Of a DNA stretch of 64,000 bases, positions 27,218-39,203 are shown in pieces. This DNA comes from Manduca sexta (taxonomy: Eukaryota > Arthropoda > Insecta > Lepidoptera > Sphingidae). The position numbers and the translations under genes are program-made. The stretch spans positions 9,269,170-9,333,169 of the forward strand of contig NC_051134.1 in NCBI RefSeq assembly GCF_014839805.1, given 5' to 3'. Position 1 is the stretch's first letter. Each line of letters starts with the position of its first letter. The notes under the pieces were generated by a model. It saw nothing but the letters and a program-made list of their open reading frames with translations. It was not told where the DNA came from and made no database searches.

Positions 27218-28542
27218 AGCGCTTTGACACGTGTGAATTAGGGTGTTTTTTGAATGTAGATTATTTCGGTTTAAGATATTTTTTGGAGCTACATACATAG
27301 TAATGGCGCCATATATAAACATGATATTTTAATTTTTTTTTTTTTATTAAAGCTATAAAACGGTTACCAAGATAATGATTTAGTTTAAATATGTTCCGAA
27401 TATATTGATAGAAATTTATAGAAAAAAGAAACTGAAATAAGTTATCAAATTATTAATTAGATGGAATATAATCTTAATCTTTTTTTTTCATAATTTCATC
27501 TAAGAAAAATCTATAATTAAATAATTCCCAAAAATATTTATTCAGTTTACCAACTAAGAACTTATTTCAAAAAGATTCTTTATTCGAAAACACCACATCA
27601 AAGAAAAGTAAAAATTAGTGCAATTAAAAGAAAGCGAATGACCAACGGTGTTAGGACTGCTGAACCGTGACGCACATCAATCCGTTACGTCACAATGGAC
27701 ACAGCCCGAGACAGGTTTCCAACTGGAATCGAAGTAGGAAGCGTGGCCAAGCTACGTGTATCAATAAAGTTACATAATATATCAATAATGCAGCTATATT
27801 TATAAAAAATCATAGTTCTTTTTTGTTTCATTAACTAATGCAAAACTATAGGATCAGCAGAAGTTTTCTCTCATATTTTTAAATAACAGAAAATAATAAG
27901 ACAATTCTGTTAGATATGTGGTAGAAGTATTTCATTTGTCAGAGATAAAAACGCTCTTCTCTGCAACATGCGTAGTAGAAATATCGCAAGTTAATGCGGA
28001 TATTTAAAATAAGATAGATGAATCCCGCATCGTGTTGGACCCTAATTCTAATCCGGAGCAAACAGATTTGCCAATAACAAATATAGATACTGACGAAAAA
28101 TTATCATCTCTCGTCAGTCGCCGTTCTATCGAACCCACTACACTTACTATTAGGTGCAGTGGTATAAATTACCGTACGCATAAAAAAAAACAACATAAAA
28201 ATTCAAAACAATCCCTAAGTTAACTTACATTCAGCCTACAATATGGAAAACGTAAAAAGCGTATTCAAATAGAGGTCAGAACGAAATACTTGTATTGACT
28301 TACAATAAATACAAGGCGACGGTAATATAGCCCTTCTACTGACCAATAAAACCCTTAAGGTCGAATATAATTCTATTATTGGAATATAGTACTTATGTTA
28401 TTTATAGTAAAATCACTGTGAATAATTTCCCGCCAAAACAATTTTTTTTCCGAGAAGCTTAGGTTTCTCGTATATAAATAAATCTTTGATCTAATTATTC
28501 TCAGACTTGGAACAAATGTATTTTTGTATCACATAATTTATC

Positions 28543-28592
28543 TCGGGAATCGAACCCGTAGTCCCGGTTTACCGTTCTACGGTGGCTTCTAG
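28543..28592 (-). mobile_element. tRNA-like SINE head fragment
   Basis: CTCGGGAATCGAACCCG is the reverse of a B box (GGTTCGATTCCCGAG) and is followed by CCGGTTTACCGTTCTACGG. It lies inside intron 1 of the cuticular gene. Confidence 0.35.
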
Positions 28593-29204
28593 ATAAAAGA
28601 TGATTCATCAAACCATGACGCTATTATAAATAAAATCCATTATACTTTCATATTCTATACTGTTTTAAAACTAGTAGAACATCAAGAACGTACTGTTTTA
28701 GTATCCCACTTTTAAAGAACGATTTCAATCCCATTTTGGTACCAATGCACTAACTAAGTGAAGGCTATTTAATCAAACAGTGAATTAGGTAAGAAGTTGC
28801 GAAAGACTACCATGGGAGTCGACTCCCACAACGGTCATGCAACCTTGGTAGTCGCGCCAATTAGCGTCATTGCTTTGTTTCCCATTGTGTACATAGTAGA
28901 TTGGGGTTTTTACAATTATAGGAGTGATTGAACTATGAATTGAGTATTCTTAAAGGGTTTTTTAGATGAACAACTTACTGTCGGAAAACGTACATAAAAT
29001 ATATTAAAATCTAAAATTGTTTTATGACGTTGCCTTTCGCTAGTCCCCATACGACATTATTAATTGCTAAAACCAAATGAAATGTATCTTTAAATGTAAA
29101 GTAAAAAGGTTGTTTATCAAATTTGTCTCAGCAGCCTTAACAATTAAGACCAAAATGTTTTGCCAAAAATTATGGCGCACAATAACTAAACATATTACAA
29201 AAGA

Positions 29205-29395
29205 AAGTCCCTTTTCTATCTATCTGTGTTATCGATTTTTTCAAAATCTACTGAACGGATTTTTATGAAATTTGGTATGGAGATAATTTAAGACCATGGA
29301 AAGGTTATAGATTACTTTCTATCCCGGGAAAATATATAGCGGTACTTTATCCCAAAAAACTCCTTCATGCAAGCGAAGCCACGACCAAAGTTAGT
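29205..29395 (+). mobile_element. Helitron-like relic in intron 1 of the cuticular gene
   Basis: CAAAATCTACTGAACGGAT followed by TGAAATTTGGTATGGAGAT and CTTTCTATCCCGGGAAAAT, ending near GCAAGCGAAGCC..AAAGTTAGT. It has the same inner motif as 50159-50485. Confidence 0.4.
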
Positions 29396-31533
29396 AATCC
29401 TATAATTCTTAGCAAATTACCTATCCTACCATTGCCAAAGGCTCTGTTAGAATGTTTAATAGGCAGCATATTTGTTTTCGTTAAACCTCGTCAGATTTTA
29501 TATGCTAATGCAATTCATATTACATTGTGCTTTTTGTCACCAGCACAGATGTATAACTAACCTAAATTAAGTTTAAATGAGCCTTATAACAACACACATA
29601 AAATTCCTTAAATGGTAAATGTAACATTACAAACAAGAAATGTGTTGACAAAACATTACGTAAAAACAATCATGTTCTTGTATTCAGAGCTGGAGCGCGA
29701 GAAGTCATAAAAGATTAACTAAGTATTCCATCTTTATATAACAGCTGTGTAAAAATACTGACATTAATTTTATAATATGTGACCACCGAATTGGGCTAGA
29801 TTGTAGTTATGTTAGAGAGACGACTTATTAATAACAAATAAGAAATTTAATTAGGCTATTTTGACCTCATGTAGTCTGTTTGATTATGTAATGAACTACC
29901 ATGGATTCTATTTATCATATAAAATCACAATTAAAGACAGTTACTTTGCCTAAGTAAAATAAGTACCTACAAGAAAATGTTACAAAAAATTGTTAAAACC
30001 AACGCGTTGATATCTTTTACTTTATTTATACGATTTCCGCACCGTTACAGACGAAAATCAGTATTTGGATAAAAACAATAACGATCAGGTAACTCTTGGC
30101 AACCATCCAGATACTTTCTCATGTTTTGCAACGAATGTGCATACGAATTTTCCGTATCAAAGTGATACACATTATATTGTTTCATTTAATTTTGAAACGA
30201 GTTACTTTTACAAAACATTTTTCCTTTTAAATTTGCAACAACATTTTATACTCTTTATATTTTTAATAAAACCAGTATTGGTATAATATTTGCTAAAAAT
30301 ATTTTATTGTCGAAATATTTTTGTTTTGCACGAATTTGCTAATAATCTAGAAAAACAGAGTCCGAAATTACTTAAATTTGCCCTAATTTTCGAATAATCT
30401 AAACGAAGAAAATAAAACACTTTAAACAGGTACAGTTTCGCAACCGATCTTAATAACGTGACATAAAATCCTTTGTTGCCAAAAATTCAAAATCCAAACG
30501 AAAGTCGAGTTTCCCGCGGACCGGTTTACACACGCGTGATGGCACTGCAGATTATAAAACTGCATTGTGAATCACACTGTGATCTAATTGTGAAATGGTT
30601 ATGCATACATATTTCATAAACCTGTTACTAGATATATATCGTTTTAGGAAAACTCTTGAACTATGACTGTTATAACATAGAATTTAACTACCATAAATTC
30701 TATTGTAAAATCAAAATACATCTAGATCAATCTAAATAATCTCGAACTCTTATCTCAAAAAAAATCAAGTCTTTGGCAGATAGAAAAAGAGGGTACATTT
30801 TTGCAGAACTTTCCCATAGCACCTAATGATTGATGAAGTAACTGCTACAGAAAAAAATGGGACATTTCGCGCAGAGACCGTCGTACGCGACCGGGATAGT
30901 TGCAAAAGACGTCGGATTTAATGTCCCGTAATGCCCGTAATGCCTACCAATTTAGACTCCAGACGTTTTAAGTATAGGGCAATTTGGTGCGGTTCACCAT
31001 CATATTATTTAAACGACGTTCGATTGCGTAAACACTTTAAGCAGGTCTAATTGGATGTTGGAAAAGTAAAATCTATTTGTGTAACTTGTGGGTGTGACGG
31101 TGGCGAAATTATGTCGGAGATATCAGTAATTAGATATGTAACAATTTCAAAGTAGCCATGTGTAGGTGATGCGATTGGTGGAGAAGATGGTCTGGTATAT
31201 TGTACTAGATTCTTCTAGCAATCCTTACAGACTTAGGTTTTATTTTCAATACAATTACTGATATTAAAATATAATCTAAATCACTATTTTGAAAAATAAG
31301 CTCTCGAATTAGTTAGCTAGTTTTTAATTGGAGCAATTTATTGTTATAAACTCGTCTTACACAAAACGCAGCCTACTTAAACAAAAAATATCAAAACAAA
31401 AGAATAATCCGAACAAAAAATTTAATTATGCATGACATAACTTTGCCAATTGCAACATTTAATCAGTTGCAACAGTACCATACAAAATCCTTTTAAATGT
31501 CGCATTTTTAAATTTTAATTAAGTAGGTTATTG

Positions 31534-31809
31534 TCAACACATCTCAAGGTCGCAATCTTGTTTACGTTTGGCATACACGGTCGAGTTGAATGGCTCTACA
31601 ATATTTGCATTGTGAAACTTAACTGGGGCTTTTTCGCGCGGTCGTGTTAATTTTGATGTTGGCCTGCGAGTTGCCAAATGTTTGTTCAATTCTTTGACAA
31701 TGGTGGATCGAAATTTTGCAAGTGCAAATGTGCTGACATAACGACTCCAACGCATTCGAGGTTTCCTAGTGAGCTGGTTCTCATTAATTATCGTGATGTT
31801 ATTATTCAT
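31534..31809 (-). CDS. Unidentified 91-aa ORF inside intron 1 of the cuticular-type gene
   Basis: The frame opens with MNNNITIINENQLTRKPRMRW and continues with a basic central part (LATRRPTSKLTRPREKAP) and a C-terminus ending DLEMC. Residue composition is more varied (R, P, T, E, W, H) than chance frames in this AT-rich DNA, and codon third positions are mixed rather than A/T only. There is no signal peptide, membrane segment or recognised motif. TTTATT on the + strand at 31337-31342 would be a minus-strand AATAAA about 190 bp after the stop. No clear promoter is seen. It may be a transposon relic, an exon of an unseen minus-strand gene, or chance. Confidence 0.22.
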   Translation of the reverse strand: MNNNITIINENQLTRKPRMRWSRYVSTFALAKFRSTIVKELNKHLATRRPTSKLTRPREKAPVKFHNANIVEPFNSTVYAKRKQDCDLEMC

Positions 31810-33170
31810 GCGACATAGTTTTGTGTGATTTTTTTACATTTGATACGCCTTATCGCTTTCGACCGAGATTTAATGTAATTTAGTTAATGTATTTCTTCAG
31901 AATAATTCATGTTTTGATTTCAAGCCTCAATAAACTTAATATTTGAATATTTGTGCAATAGTCCTTAAGGCACACTGACTGAAATTTCTTTATTAGATCG
32001 AATTCAATTCAATAGTAAATTTTTTTTAATATTATTAATTTCTTGTTAATTTTTGGAATATGGAATATAAGTTGTCTTATAAATATTTGTAATACAATTC
32101 TTTTGAAAGACCTTTCAAATAAAAATTTCCATCCAACATATTGATTACTAAACTGGTCAATATTAAAACCTACTTAACATTTCTTTGTGCTAACTGAACA
32201 GGTGTTATTGCCATATTACATAAATAATGTCTTACTACCTTAACATTATAACCTTGTACCACGTCCTAAATTCTATCATATGATGAATGGATTAATGCAA
32301 TAACTACGTTGTCTTTCACAGTCTGACGATCAATCATTTCAATGGACTTTTTATTTAAATTCGAATTCATAAAGTGTTAATTTGTAATTTACACAGTTTT
32401 TAATCCGAATAACATATTTATTTATGAGTTGTGACGGCCTATGCGCATATAATTAACTTAAGTAATAGTGACTCGTGTTTGGATTTTTAGATAAGATAAA
32501 TTTGTGAACTAATTTTTTTTAGTAGATTGATATCTTTATTAGGTGAGTTTCGATAGAATAGTAAATTGCTATTGCCTGAAGTTAAATTTTGGATATTTTC
32601 ATAAAACTAAAGGAATTCGTCAAACTAAACAAAGATTCCAAGATAGCTCAAAAAGCAAAGTCACTCACGGCCAATAATAACAAACCGAAAGTATTGGTCA
32701 TCGTAACGATGCCAATACAGTGGAGCAAGCATTAGATAATAATGATAACTCGGCAAATACGATACAGTCCATTCATCACGATTGCGCACACGTGCATTGC
32801 ACGAGGAAATCTAACGCAATATCATACCCTGGAGACATTTTCATCACGTCTTATGACACTTGGAAAGTTGAAGTTCCTGGATGTTCAGAATAACTCTTGA
32901 TAGATTACGTTTTTGTTGCTATTATTGTAACTAAGTTAGTTTTTAAATAGTCTACATCGTTAAGTTCATCAATTACATTACTTAGATTAAATCTGGTTAT
33001 TTCAACCAAAACATGTTTTACATGTCTTGTTTATTTATTTCCAAACGAACGATTTTATTATCTAAACCTCATTTGCACATTAAAGTAGGCTTGCGTATTA
33101 TATATGAGGATTAGACATTTTAGACAAGTTAATGCGATTACAGTATTTATGCCATAATATTTTGTTACAG

Positions 33171-34238
33171 ATTTGCTTAGTTTTCCTGCTGGTAGCAGCA
33201 GTGGCTGCCAGCGAGAAGAAGACGCAGAGCAAAGCAGAACCCCTGGACAAGAAGTTGGACAAACGCGGACTCCTAGACCTCGGCTATGGGTACGGCATTG
33301 ATGGCTTGGATGTCGGCTATATCGGCTCAGGTCACGGCCACGGTGGCGCATACAACCTCGTCGACGGCGGCATCGGCGCCGGCTACGGCATCAACCTTGG
33401 TGGCCACACTGATGTCACCAGGACCGTCACCCTCGTCAAAGGCGTGCCAGTGCCCGTCGCCGTAGATAGGCCCGTGCCGTACCCAGTAGAGAAACACGTG
33501 CCCTACCCCGTCAAGGTGCCCGTGCCTCAGCCCTATGAGGTAGTCAAACACGTGCCAGTTCACGTGAAGGAGTACGTCAAAGTCCCAGTCCATGTCCCAG
33601 CCCCCTACCCCGTAGAAAAGAAGGTGCCTTACCCCGTACATGTGCCCGTTGACAGGCCCTACCCCGTCAAAGTACTCGTGCCTCAACCTTACCCGGTGGA
33701 GAAGCACGTTCCCTACCCCGTCAAGGTCCCAGTGCCCCAGCCCTACCCCGTGGAGAAACACGTGCCATACCCAGTGGAAGTGAAAGTGCCCGTCCCTCAG
33801 CCCTACCCCGTTGTGAAGCACGTCGGATACCCAGTTAAGGTGCCCGTTGACAGGCCTTACCCCGTGCACGTGCCCGCTCCCTACCCCGTCGAGAAGCCCG
33901 TCCCCGTAGCTGTGCCCGTTGAGAAGCCAGTGCCCGTACCAGTGCACGTTCCCGTCGACAGGCCCTACCCCGTCCACATTGAGAAGCCCGTAGCTTACCC
34001 CGTGAAGGTGCCCGTGCCGGAGCCCTACCCCGTGTACAAGCACGTCCCGGTCGCAGTTGAGAAGCCCTACCCAGTGCCCGTGAAGGTGCCCGTCGACAGG
34101 CCCTACCCCGTGCACATCGAGAAGCACGTGCCCGTCGCGGTGGAGAAGCCCTACCCCGTGCCCGTCAAGGTGCCCGTCCTCATCAAGGAACACGACTACG
34201 GCCACCTCAGCCTCGGAGGCTCCTACTACCACCATTAG
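33171..34238 (+). CDS. Exon 2: Pro/Val/Tyr-repeat cuticular-type secreted protein
   Basis: This is the only long, compositionally distinct coding region in the window: GC-rich with strong C/G third positions in AT-rich surroundings. With exon 1 the protein is 359 residues. Signal peptide: about 1-18 (hydrophobic ICLVFLLVAAVAA). Residues 19-36 are a charged pro-like segment rich in Lys ending in Lys-Arg at 35-36, a possible furin-type site. Residues 37-83 are Gly/Tyr/His-rich (GYGYG, GHGHGG). From about 96 to 346 come imperfect repeats built on PYPVEKHVPYPVKVPVPQ, with variants carrying DRPYPV and VAVEKPYPV. A short distinct tail ends in GGSYYHH. No Cys is seen after the signal peptide, and no Rebers-Riddiford chitin-binding motif, so it belongs with low-complexity cuticular or 'CPH'-type proteins. 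Such proteins are sometimes mislabelled 'zinc finger 512B-like' in databases because of their repeats. Likely role: extracellular structural protein of cuticle, with regular Tyr available for cross-linking (inference). An in-frame ATG at 33132 would extend the frame, but it lies in the intron and would put a non-signal-like 13 residues in front. Confidence 0.88.
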   Translation: MCLVFLLVAAVAASEKKTQSKAEPLDKKLDKRGLLDLGYGYGIDGLDVGYIGSGHGHGGAYNLVDGGIGAGYGINLGGHTDVTRTVTLVKGVPVPVAVDRPVPYPVEKHVPYPVKVPVPQPYEVVKHVPVHVKEYVKVPVHVPAPYPVEKKVPYPVHVPVDRPYPVKVLVPQPYPVEKHVPYPVKVPVPQPYPVEKHVPYPVEVKVPVPQPYPVVKHVGYPVKVPVDRPYPVHVPAPYPVEKPVPVAVPVEKPVPVPVHVPVDRPYPVHIEKPVAYPVKVPVPEPYPVYKHVPVAVEKPYPVPVKVPVDRPYPVHIEKHVPVAVEKPYPVPVKVPVLIKEHDYGHLSLGGSYYHH

Positions 34239-34572
34239 ATTAATGTAGCTTAGTCCCAAATTGTCATTCAATGATTCATTCGAAATTATTTATAAAATCT
34301 CGCCTGTCGACGGCCGGGACACCAGCAAAATGAAAATCATTAATTTCTCTTGTATATTTATGTAATGTATGTATGGGCGTACGTGTACGTAGTGATATAA
34401 AGTTACCATTTTCTAGGTTAAGTCGAATGTAAAAAGCTATCGATAAATATAAATAATTCTTTTTCGAAGTTTTTTGTTTTATTTCCTTTTACATCGGTAC
34501 GGAAAAGATAGTAAGAGGCATGAATAAGTGACAATGGTTGACCTTCACGCCGGTTGTTGTGGTCGCTTGTAT

Positions 34573-34578
34573 AATAAA
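34573..34578 (+). terminator. Candidate poly(A) signal AATAAA of the cuticular-type gene
   Basis: The first canonical AATAAA after the stop at 34238, about 335 bp downstream, with a GT-containing stretch after it. Earlier non-canonical variants (TATAAA at about 34290 and 34395) could be used instead, giving a shorter 3' UTR. Position only; not confirmed. Confidence 0.3.
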
Positions 34579-35330
34579 TATTTTGATTTACGTGAATGCA
34601 GTCACGCACGTGACTAACTCTACCACAGAAACTGGGAAGCTAACATATTATATCTTTAAATTCATAATTTAAAAAAATAATAATTTTGTAAGTAATATAA
34701 AACTTATCAACATAGTTGATTATACAGGGTACAATTTTAAACTAGATTCATATATTACTATAGAAGTATTAGCATAAATAATGAATATCCTATAAAACTA
34801 TACATAAATCATAGGAAACTATAAAAAAGTTGTAAAACCCAACGTCAAAACCTGAACATTAAAAAGACCTAAAACTCGATATATGCAACAAAAAATAATG
34901 TTTACTTTTAATCCGTTTATTTTTATTAAAAACAAGCAATAAAATGTAAAATTTATGATTTTTAATATGTTAAAATGCAAATTCGGACAAAAGTTACTAG
35001 ACAAATTTGGTTTACTACACAATATTTTATTCATGTTTTACGTAATATTACACATTATTCTTATTTTAGATTGTCATAGATGCTTTGTTATTTGAAATCT
35101 TGGCTATCTACGAGTATTATTCATTCAAATACTACTCAATTTATAATAATTGATATGAACAATAACTTTCTTTAGATACATTTTGTGTGCCGCCGTCGAA
35201 TTAAGTGCTGTCGAGTCTATTTGGAAAATTTTATACGTTTTATGCAATTTGTTCTAAGCGTACAGTTGTCTATAAAGGACCTGACATAAGACGCACATAA
35301 AGATGTAAAGTACATATTTTGTGGTTGTCT

Positions 35331-35358
35331 ATTTATTTATTTATTTATTTATTTATTT
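35331..35358. repeat. (ATTT)n microsatellite
   Basis: Seven perfect ATTT units. Confidence 0.9.
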
Positions 35359-35587
35359 TGAGAGTTTACAACAGAGAGAACACACATTACATTATTTCAC
35401 ATATAGCAGTATAACGGTAGAAGATAACTGTGTTTCTCTACTTACAGTAAACTACAGCATGCATCATAACTTACATGGTATTATTAATTTTGAATTTAAA
35501 AGATTATTATTAAAGTATTTTAAAGTCTATATCTAATTGTATCCTTCTGATACAACAGAAGAATAAAATTAGATGCCACAACTAAAT

Positions 35588-35818
35588 ATTTGTTTTGGTG
35601 GCGTAATTACTAATACAACTGTATTGCATGCTTGGTACGATATCACTGAAACCTGGTTGAAATCTCAGGTCGGGCAAAATGCTATTGGGTTTTGTGATCT
35701 ATCAAAACAAAGTCTAGAATCTATGTCCGAAATAGGCTCTCCCCGTACCACATCATGGGACGAAACACAGTGGCGAAATTGGGAGTACTGTTGCGTGCAG
35801 GCGTGTGTGTAAAAAAAC
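35588..35818 (+). mobile_element. tRNA-derived SINE, family D, diverged
   Basis: GGTGGCGTAATTAC (A-box region) is at the left and CAGGTCGGGCAAAATGCTAT follows. The body has CCGTACCACATCATGGGACG. The 3' end is missing. Confidence 0.5.
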
Positions 35819-36534
35819 ATAGTGCGATTTTTATTTCACACGAACAAGGCAGTGATAAACGTCTATTTATTATATTAAAGGAATGACAATTGCATTTATA
35901 TTAGTAAGATGGATAAAATATATACGTGGAATATAAATTTGAGTACTGAGTTTAAGCCTGAGGAATAGGTATTAACTACTCGCTTTACATTTAAATATTT
36001 AGATCTTTCGTTTCGAGATTTGAGGACCATGCGACTTTGATTACTATCAAATAATAGGACAATGATAATTTTTAAACAAAATATTATATTATTTAATGTA
36101 ATCGTAACTATTTAAACAAATTTTTACGCCACCTTTCTCATGAACACATAGATAGATCGCATTCAAGAAATCGAAAACACGGAATCAATAATACAAATTC
36201 ATTCAACCAGTCAAAGTTCAATACAAAACCGACATATTTAAGAAATCACTATGGACCCAAGGCTCCTCAAATATCTATGTCATCTAATTCAGTACACTTC
36301 CTCCTACGCACTGAAATAATAAGAATTCCTTGTGTTACATAAACGTAACATATATATCGTTACAAAACACAATCTCGATAGACAGCTTCAATGAGTGAGG
36401 CGACAATTTCTAAAACAGGTTATTGATGCAAAGATAATTTCAAATTGCGATACTCTAATTAACGTTTATAAGGAAATTGTTTATTTATAGTAAAGGAGAA
36501 GTTAATGATGCATTGATGTCCAAATAGAATTAAA

Positions 36535-36662
36535 CATGCCGGCATAACTGTGCCGATCGTTCGGGGATTTTTCTCTTGTTGGTCGACATGTTTTTGGGCA
36601 TCTCTTTACGTACCATCATCTGCAGTGAGGCAACTTTGCCGTATAATGGAAAAAAGTATATC
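36535..36662 (-). repeat. Interspersed repeat family C fragment
   Basis: ATGCCGGCATAACTGTG, TTGTTGGTCGACATG and TACCATCATCTGCAGTGAGG. A shorter fragment of the same family (GTCAGTCGCCG, TAGGTGCAGTGG) lies at about 28078-28195. Confidence 0.45.
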
Positions 36663-37455
36663 GTTTTATAATGGACCCTAAATTGTAATACCTAGGAAAT
36701 ATAATGCTGTTGCTTCTATGTTGCATGTTACTCTTATTTTTGCTATTATTACCAAACACTACTTATAAATTTATACTGATTATACTCGCGTGAAGAACAA
36801 AACAAAATTAAATGTTTGCTAATTAATCTCAATTATAACGACATATATTCATAAAAATATATGAATAAATATTACAAATTTGATAATTTATGATTTTATA
36901 AAAAATTACACATGCACGCATTAATATTGTATGCTATACTTTGGAATAATAATTATCATTATTTGAGATAATATATTGAAATATGTGAAAGTAAAAACTA
37001 TTTCCCAACTAGTCTACCGCTTAATTATAATTTAGATTTGAAGTGATAATCCCTAATTTAAAATGTTCATCGTTATATAAGTAATTTTAGTAGTTGTTTA
37101 GAAATAATTATTATTCTTATGCTTTGTTTCGACGTAACATAAGTGCAACTTTGTTCACCTACGTGATAAATAAAGTATTTTATTTTATAGATGAATAAAT
37201 ATATTATTAAAAAAAAAATTCTAACCAAGTTCACACTTGCAGTAGTTTTACGTTTTACGTAACTTCAGGTTATAGTAAGTGGAGTAGGTTACATCTGCCG
37301 GTTAATGTCGCCTCAATTGTAGCCGAAATTGATCGATCATGATGAATGGTCTTGACTTCTAGGTCAAATGAATTACTTTGTAAATTGAGCAGTGTATTTG
37401 ATTTTATTTGGGCGCGTATTTGGGAGGCTGGTTATAGATTGTATTTGTGTAATTA

Positions 37456-37778
37456 ATCGGCGATAGCCTAGTTGGGTGTGGAATGGACTGCCAAGACGAA
37501 TGTCCGCAGGTTCAAATCCCAAGGGCACACACCTCTGATTTTTCTAATCATGTGTGTATTCTTTGTGAATCTATCCTTCGCTTTAACGGTGAAGGAAAAC
37601 ATCGTGAGGAAACCTACATATCTGAGAAGTTTTCTATAGGAATTTCGAAGGTGTGTGAAGTCTACCAACCCGCACTAGGCTACCGTGGTGGACTAAGGCC
37701 TAATCCCTCTCAGTCGTAGAGGAGGCCCGTGCTCAGCAGTGGGCAAGTATATAATACAGGGCTGATATTATTATTTAA
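37456..37778 (+). mobile_element. tRNA-derived SINE, family A, near full length
   Basis: A box TAGCCTAGTTGG and B box GGTTCAAATCC are both intact. The body and the tail GGGCTGATATTATTATT are the same as in the other copies. No convincing target duplication was found. Confidence 0.75.
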
Positions 37779-38911
37779 TCAAGTAAGTAATATTATATCA
37801 CGCTTGTATTTCGTAAGGAATACAGGAATTGTAGTCAGCATTGCACGATTTTGACATATTTAAGTACTACTTTCTCTGTTCCGGTTTTTGTTGCTTATAA
37901 TGCATTTTTGATAAAGTGTTATAGTGTTTGAATTTAGTTTTGCGATAGATTTATCGTGCATAACATTAGTGAATGGTAGATCTGTTACTTTCATATTTTC
38001 ACTTACACCATCGCTGGCTTCATTTTTTGAATAGAGATGCAACTTAACCGTGTAGATAGTGAACTAAAATTTATTTATTTATTTAACGTGTATTATTCCA
38101 AAAAAATATTAGTAAATTGATTTACCAATATAACACCCTTTCAATTAAAAATGAAATGCATTCGTGTGTGAAAAAGCATTTTATATCCAAAACAAAGAAA
38201 GCATTTTCTTTCGCAAACAGATGTGATCCAAGCTAGGAACGCGGTTACCGTAGTTATGTTGTACAGACAAAGCGTTCATTGTCCCATTGTAGGACCAGTC
38301 ACACGCACCGAACAGTCGAGAACAAAAACTGTATGAAGTTATTATAGGCAAGGACGCTATTAAACGTCTATTAAGTAACTCAATCGAGTATGGATAAATA
38401 TTGGTGGAGAAAAAATATTTTGTGTCCACAATTCCATACGTCATTTATTCAGGGCTGATTTTTCAATCATTAGGTAAAAGTCGTTTATAAAATAAAATAT
38501 AACGCATACAAATTACAATCGTAGTTGTATAGAATTAGGTAAATTGTTTGACTTCCACATTTCATAATTTATTTGTCAACTACAAATAGAAAAATCAGCT
38601 CTAAAAAGAAATTTCATAAAATATAGTAATCCTCTACTACTGAGATTCAGGTGTAGCGTCTTTGATGTCAAGATCTATGAAAAACTATAAAATCTAAGAT
38701 ACTTCAATTAGGAACACTTCCATCTGTTTAAAGCCACTTGGAACTTATCATGTTTAGGAAGATTTTGGTCATAACCTAGCTACGGCTTTAGCCTAATACT
38801 ATTAAACAAATATAGTTTATATATAATCCCACTTCTGGCCACTGGCTTCCTATACTATTTAGTCCAAGTAACGGTGATTCGTTAAAGCAAATTATGTTCA
38901 TACTTAGCTAT

Positions 38912-39203
38912 GTATATAATAATAATATTATATACTGCCCCACTACTGAGCACGGGCCTCCTTTACTACTGATAGTAATTAGGCCTCAGTCCACCACGCT
39001 GACAGAATTCATATACGTTCGAAATTCTTTGAAGAATTTCTCAGGCATGCAGATTTCCAATGTTTTCTCACATCGGTAAAATAAGCGCTTATTCACTAAT
39101 ACACACATAACTTTAGAGAAGTTAGAGGTACCCGCCTTTAGGTTTTAACCTGCAGACATTCTCGGCAGCCTATTCCACTTCCAACTAGGCTATCTCCGCT
39201 TTT
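38912..39203 (-). mobile_element. SINE family A, minus strand, diverged full copy
   Basis: The reverse tail (AATAATATTATATACTGCCC) is at the left end and the reverse A box (CTAGGCTATC) at the right end, about 39185-39194. More diverged than the + strand copies. A further degraded piece lies at about 38815-38870. Confidence 0.6.

Larger units (their letters stand above)
27099..33170 (+). other. Intron 1 of the cuticular-type gene
   Basis: Donor GTGAGT at 27099, acceptor TTTTGTTACAG ending at 33170; length 6072 bp. Just inside the donor lies a (GTGAA)n-like stretch (about 27107-27128) and a 13-bp inverted repeat (27137-27149 with 27205-27217). A CpG-richer patch at about 27640-27770 contains CRE-like sequence (TTACGTCA) and could be an enhancer, which is a guess. 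The rest is AT-rich with a Helitron-like relic (about 29205-29395), a fragment of repeat family C (about 28078-28195) and a minus-strand ORF at 31534-31809. Confidence 0.55.
34620..37450. other. Intergenic, AT-rich
   Basis: Downstream of the cuticular gene. It holds the ATTT microsatellite, one diverged SINE D (35588-35818) and one family C fragment (36535-36662); nothing coding was recognised. Confidence 0.5.

Noticed and set aside
33132..33170. In-frame ATG as the start of the cuticular protein
   Set aside because: It lies before the acceptor TTTTGTTACAG and would add 13 residues that spoil the signal peptide; exon 1 at 27087 fits better.
33327..34271. 314-codon minus-strand open frame opposite the cuticular gene
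   Set aside because: It is the antisense shadow of the repetitive, C/G-ending codons of the real gene; His/Gly/Val/Asp repeats without signal peptide or splice signals.
37860..38444. Two minus-strand frames (60 and 87 codons)
   Set aside because: The first begins at TTG, its acceptor lacks a pyrimidine tract, and the composition matches AT-rich chance frames; no promoter seen.
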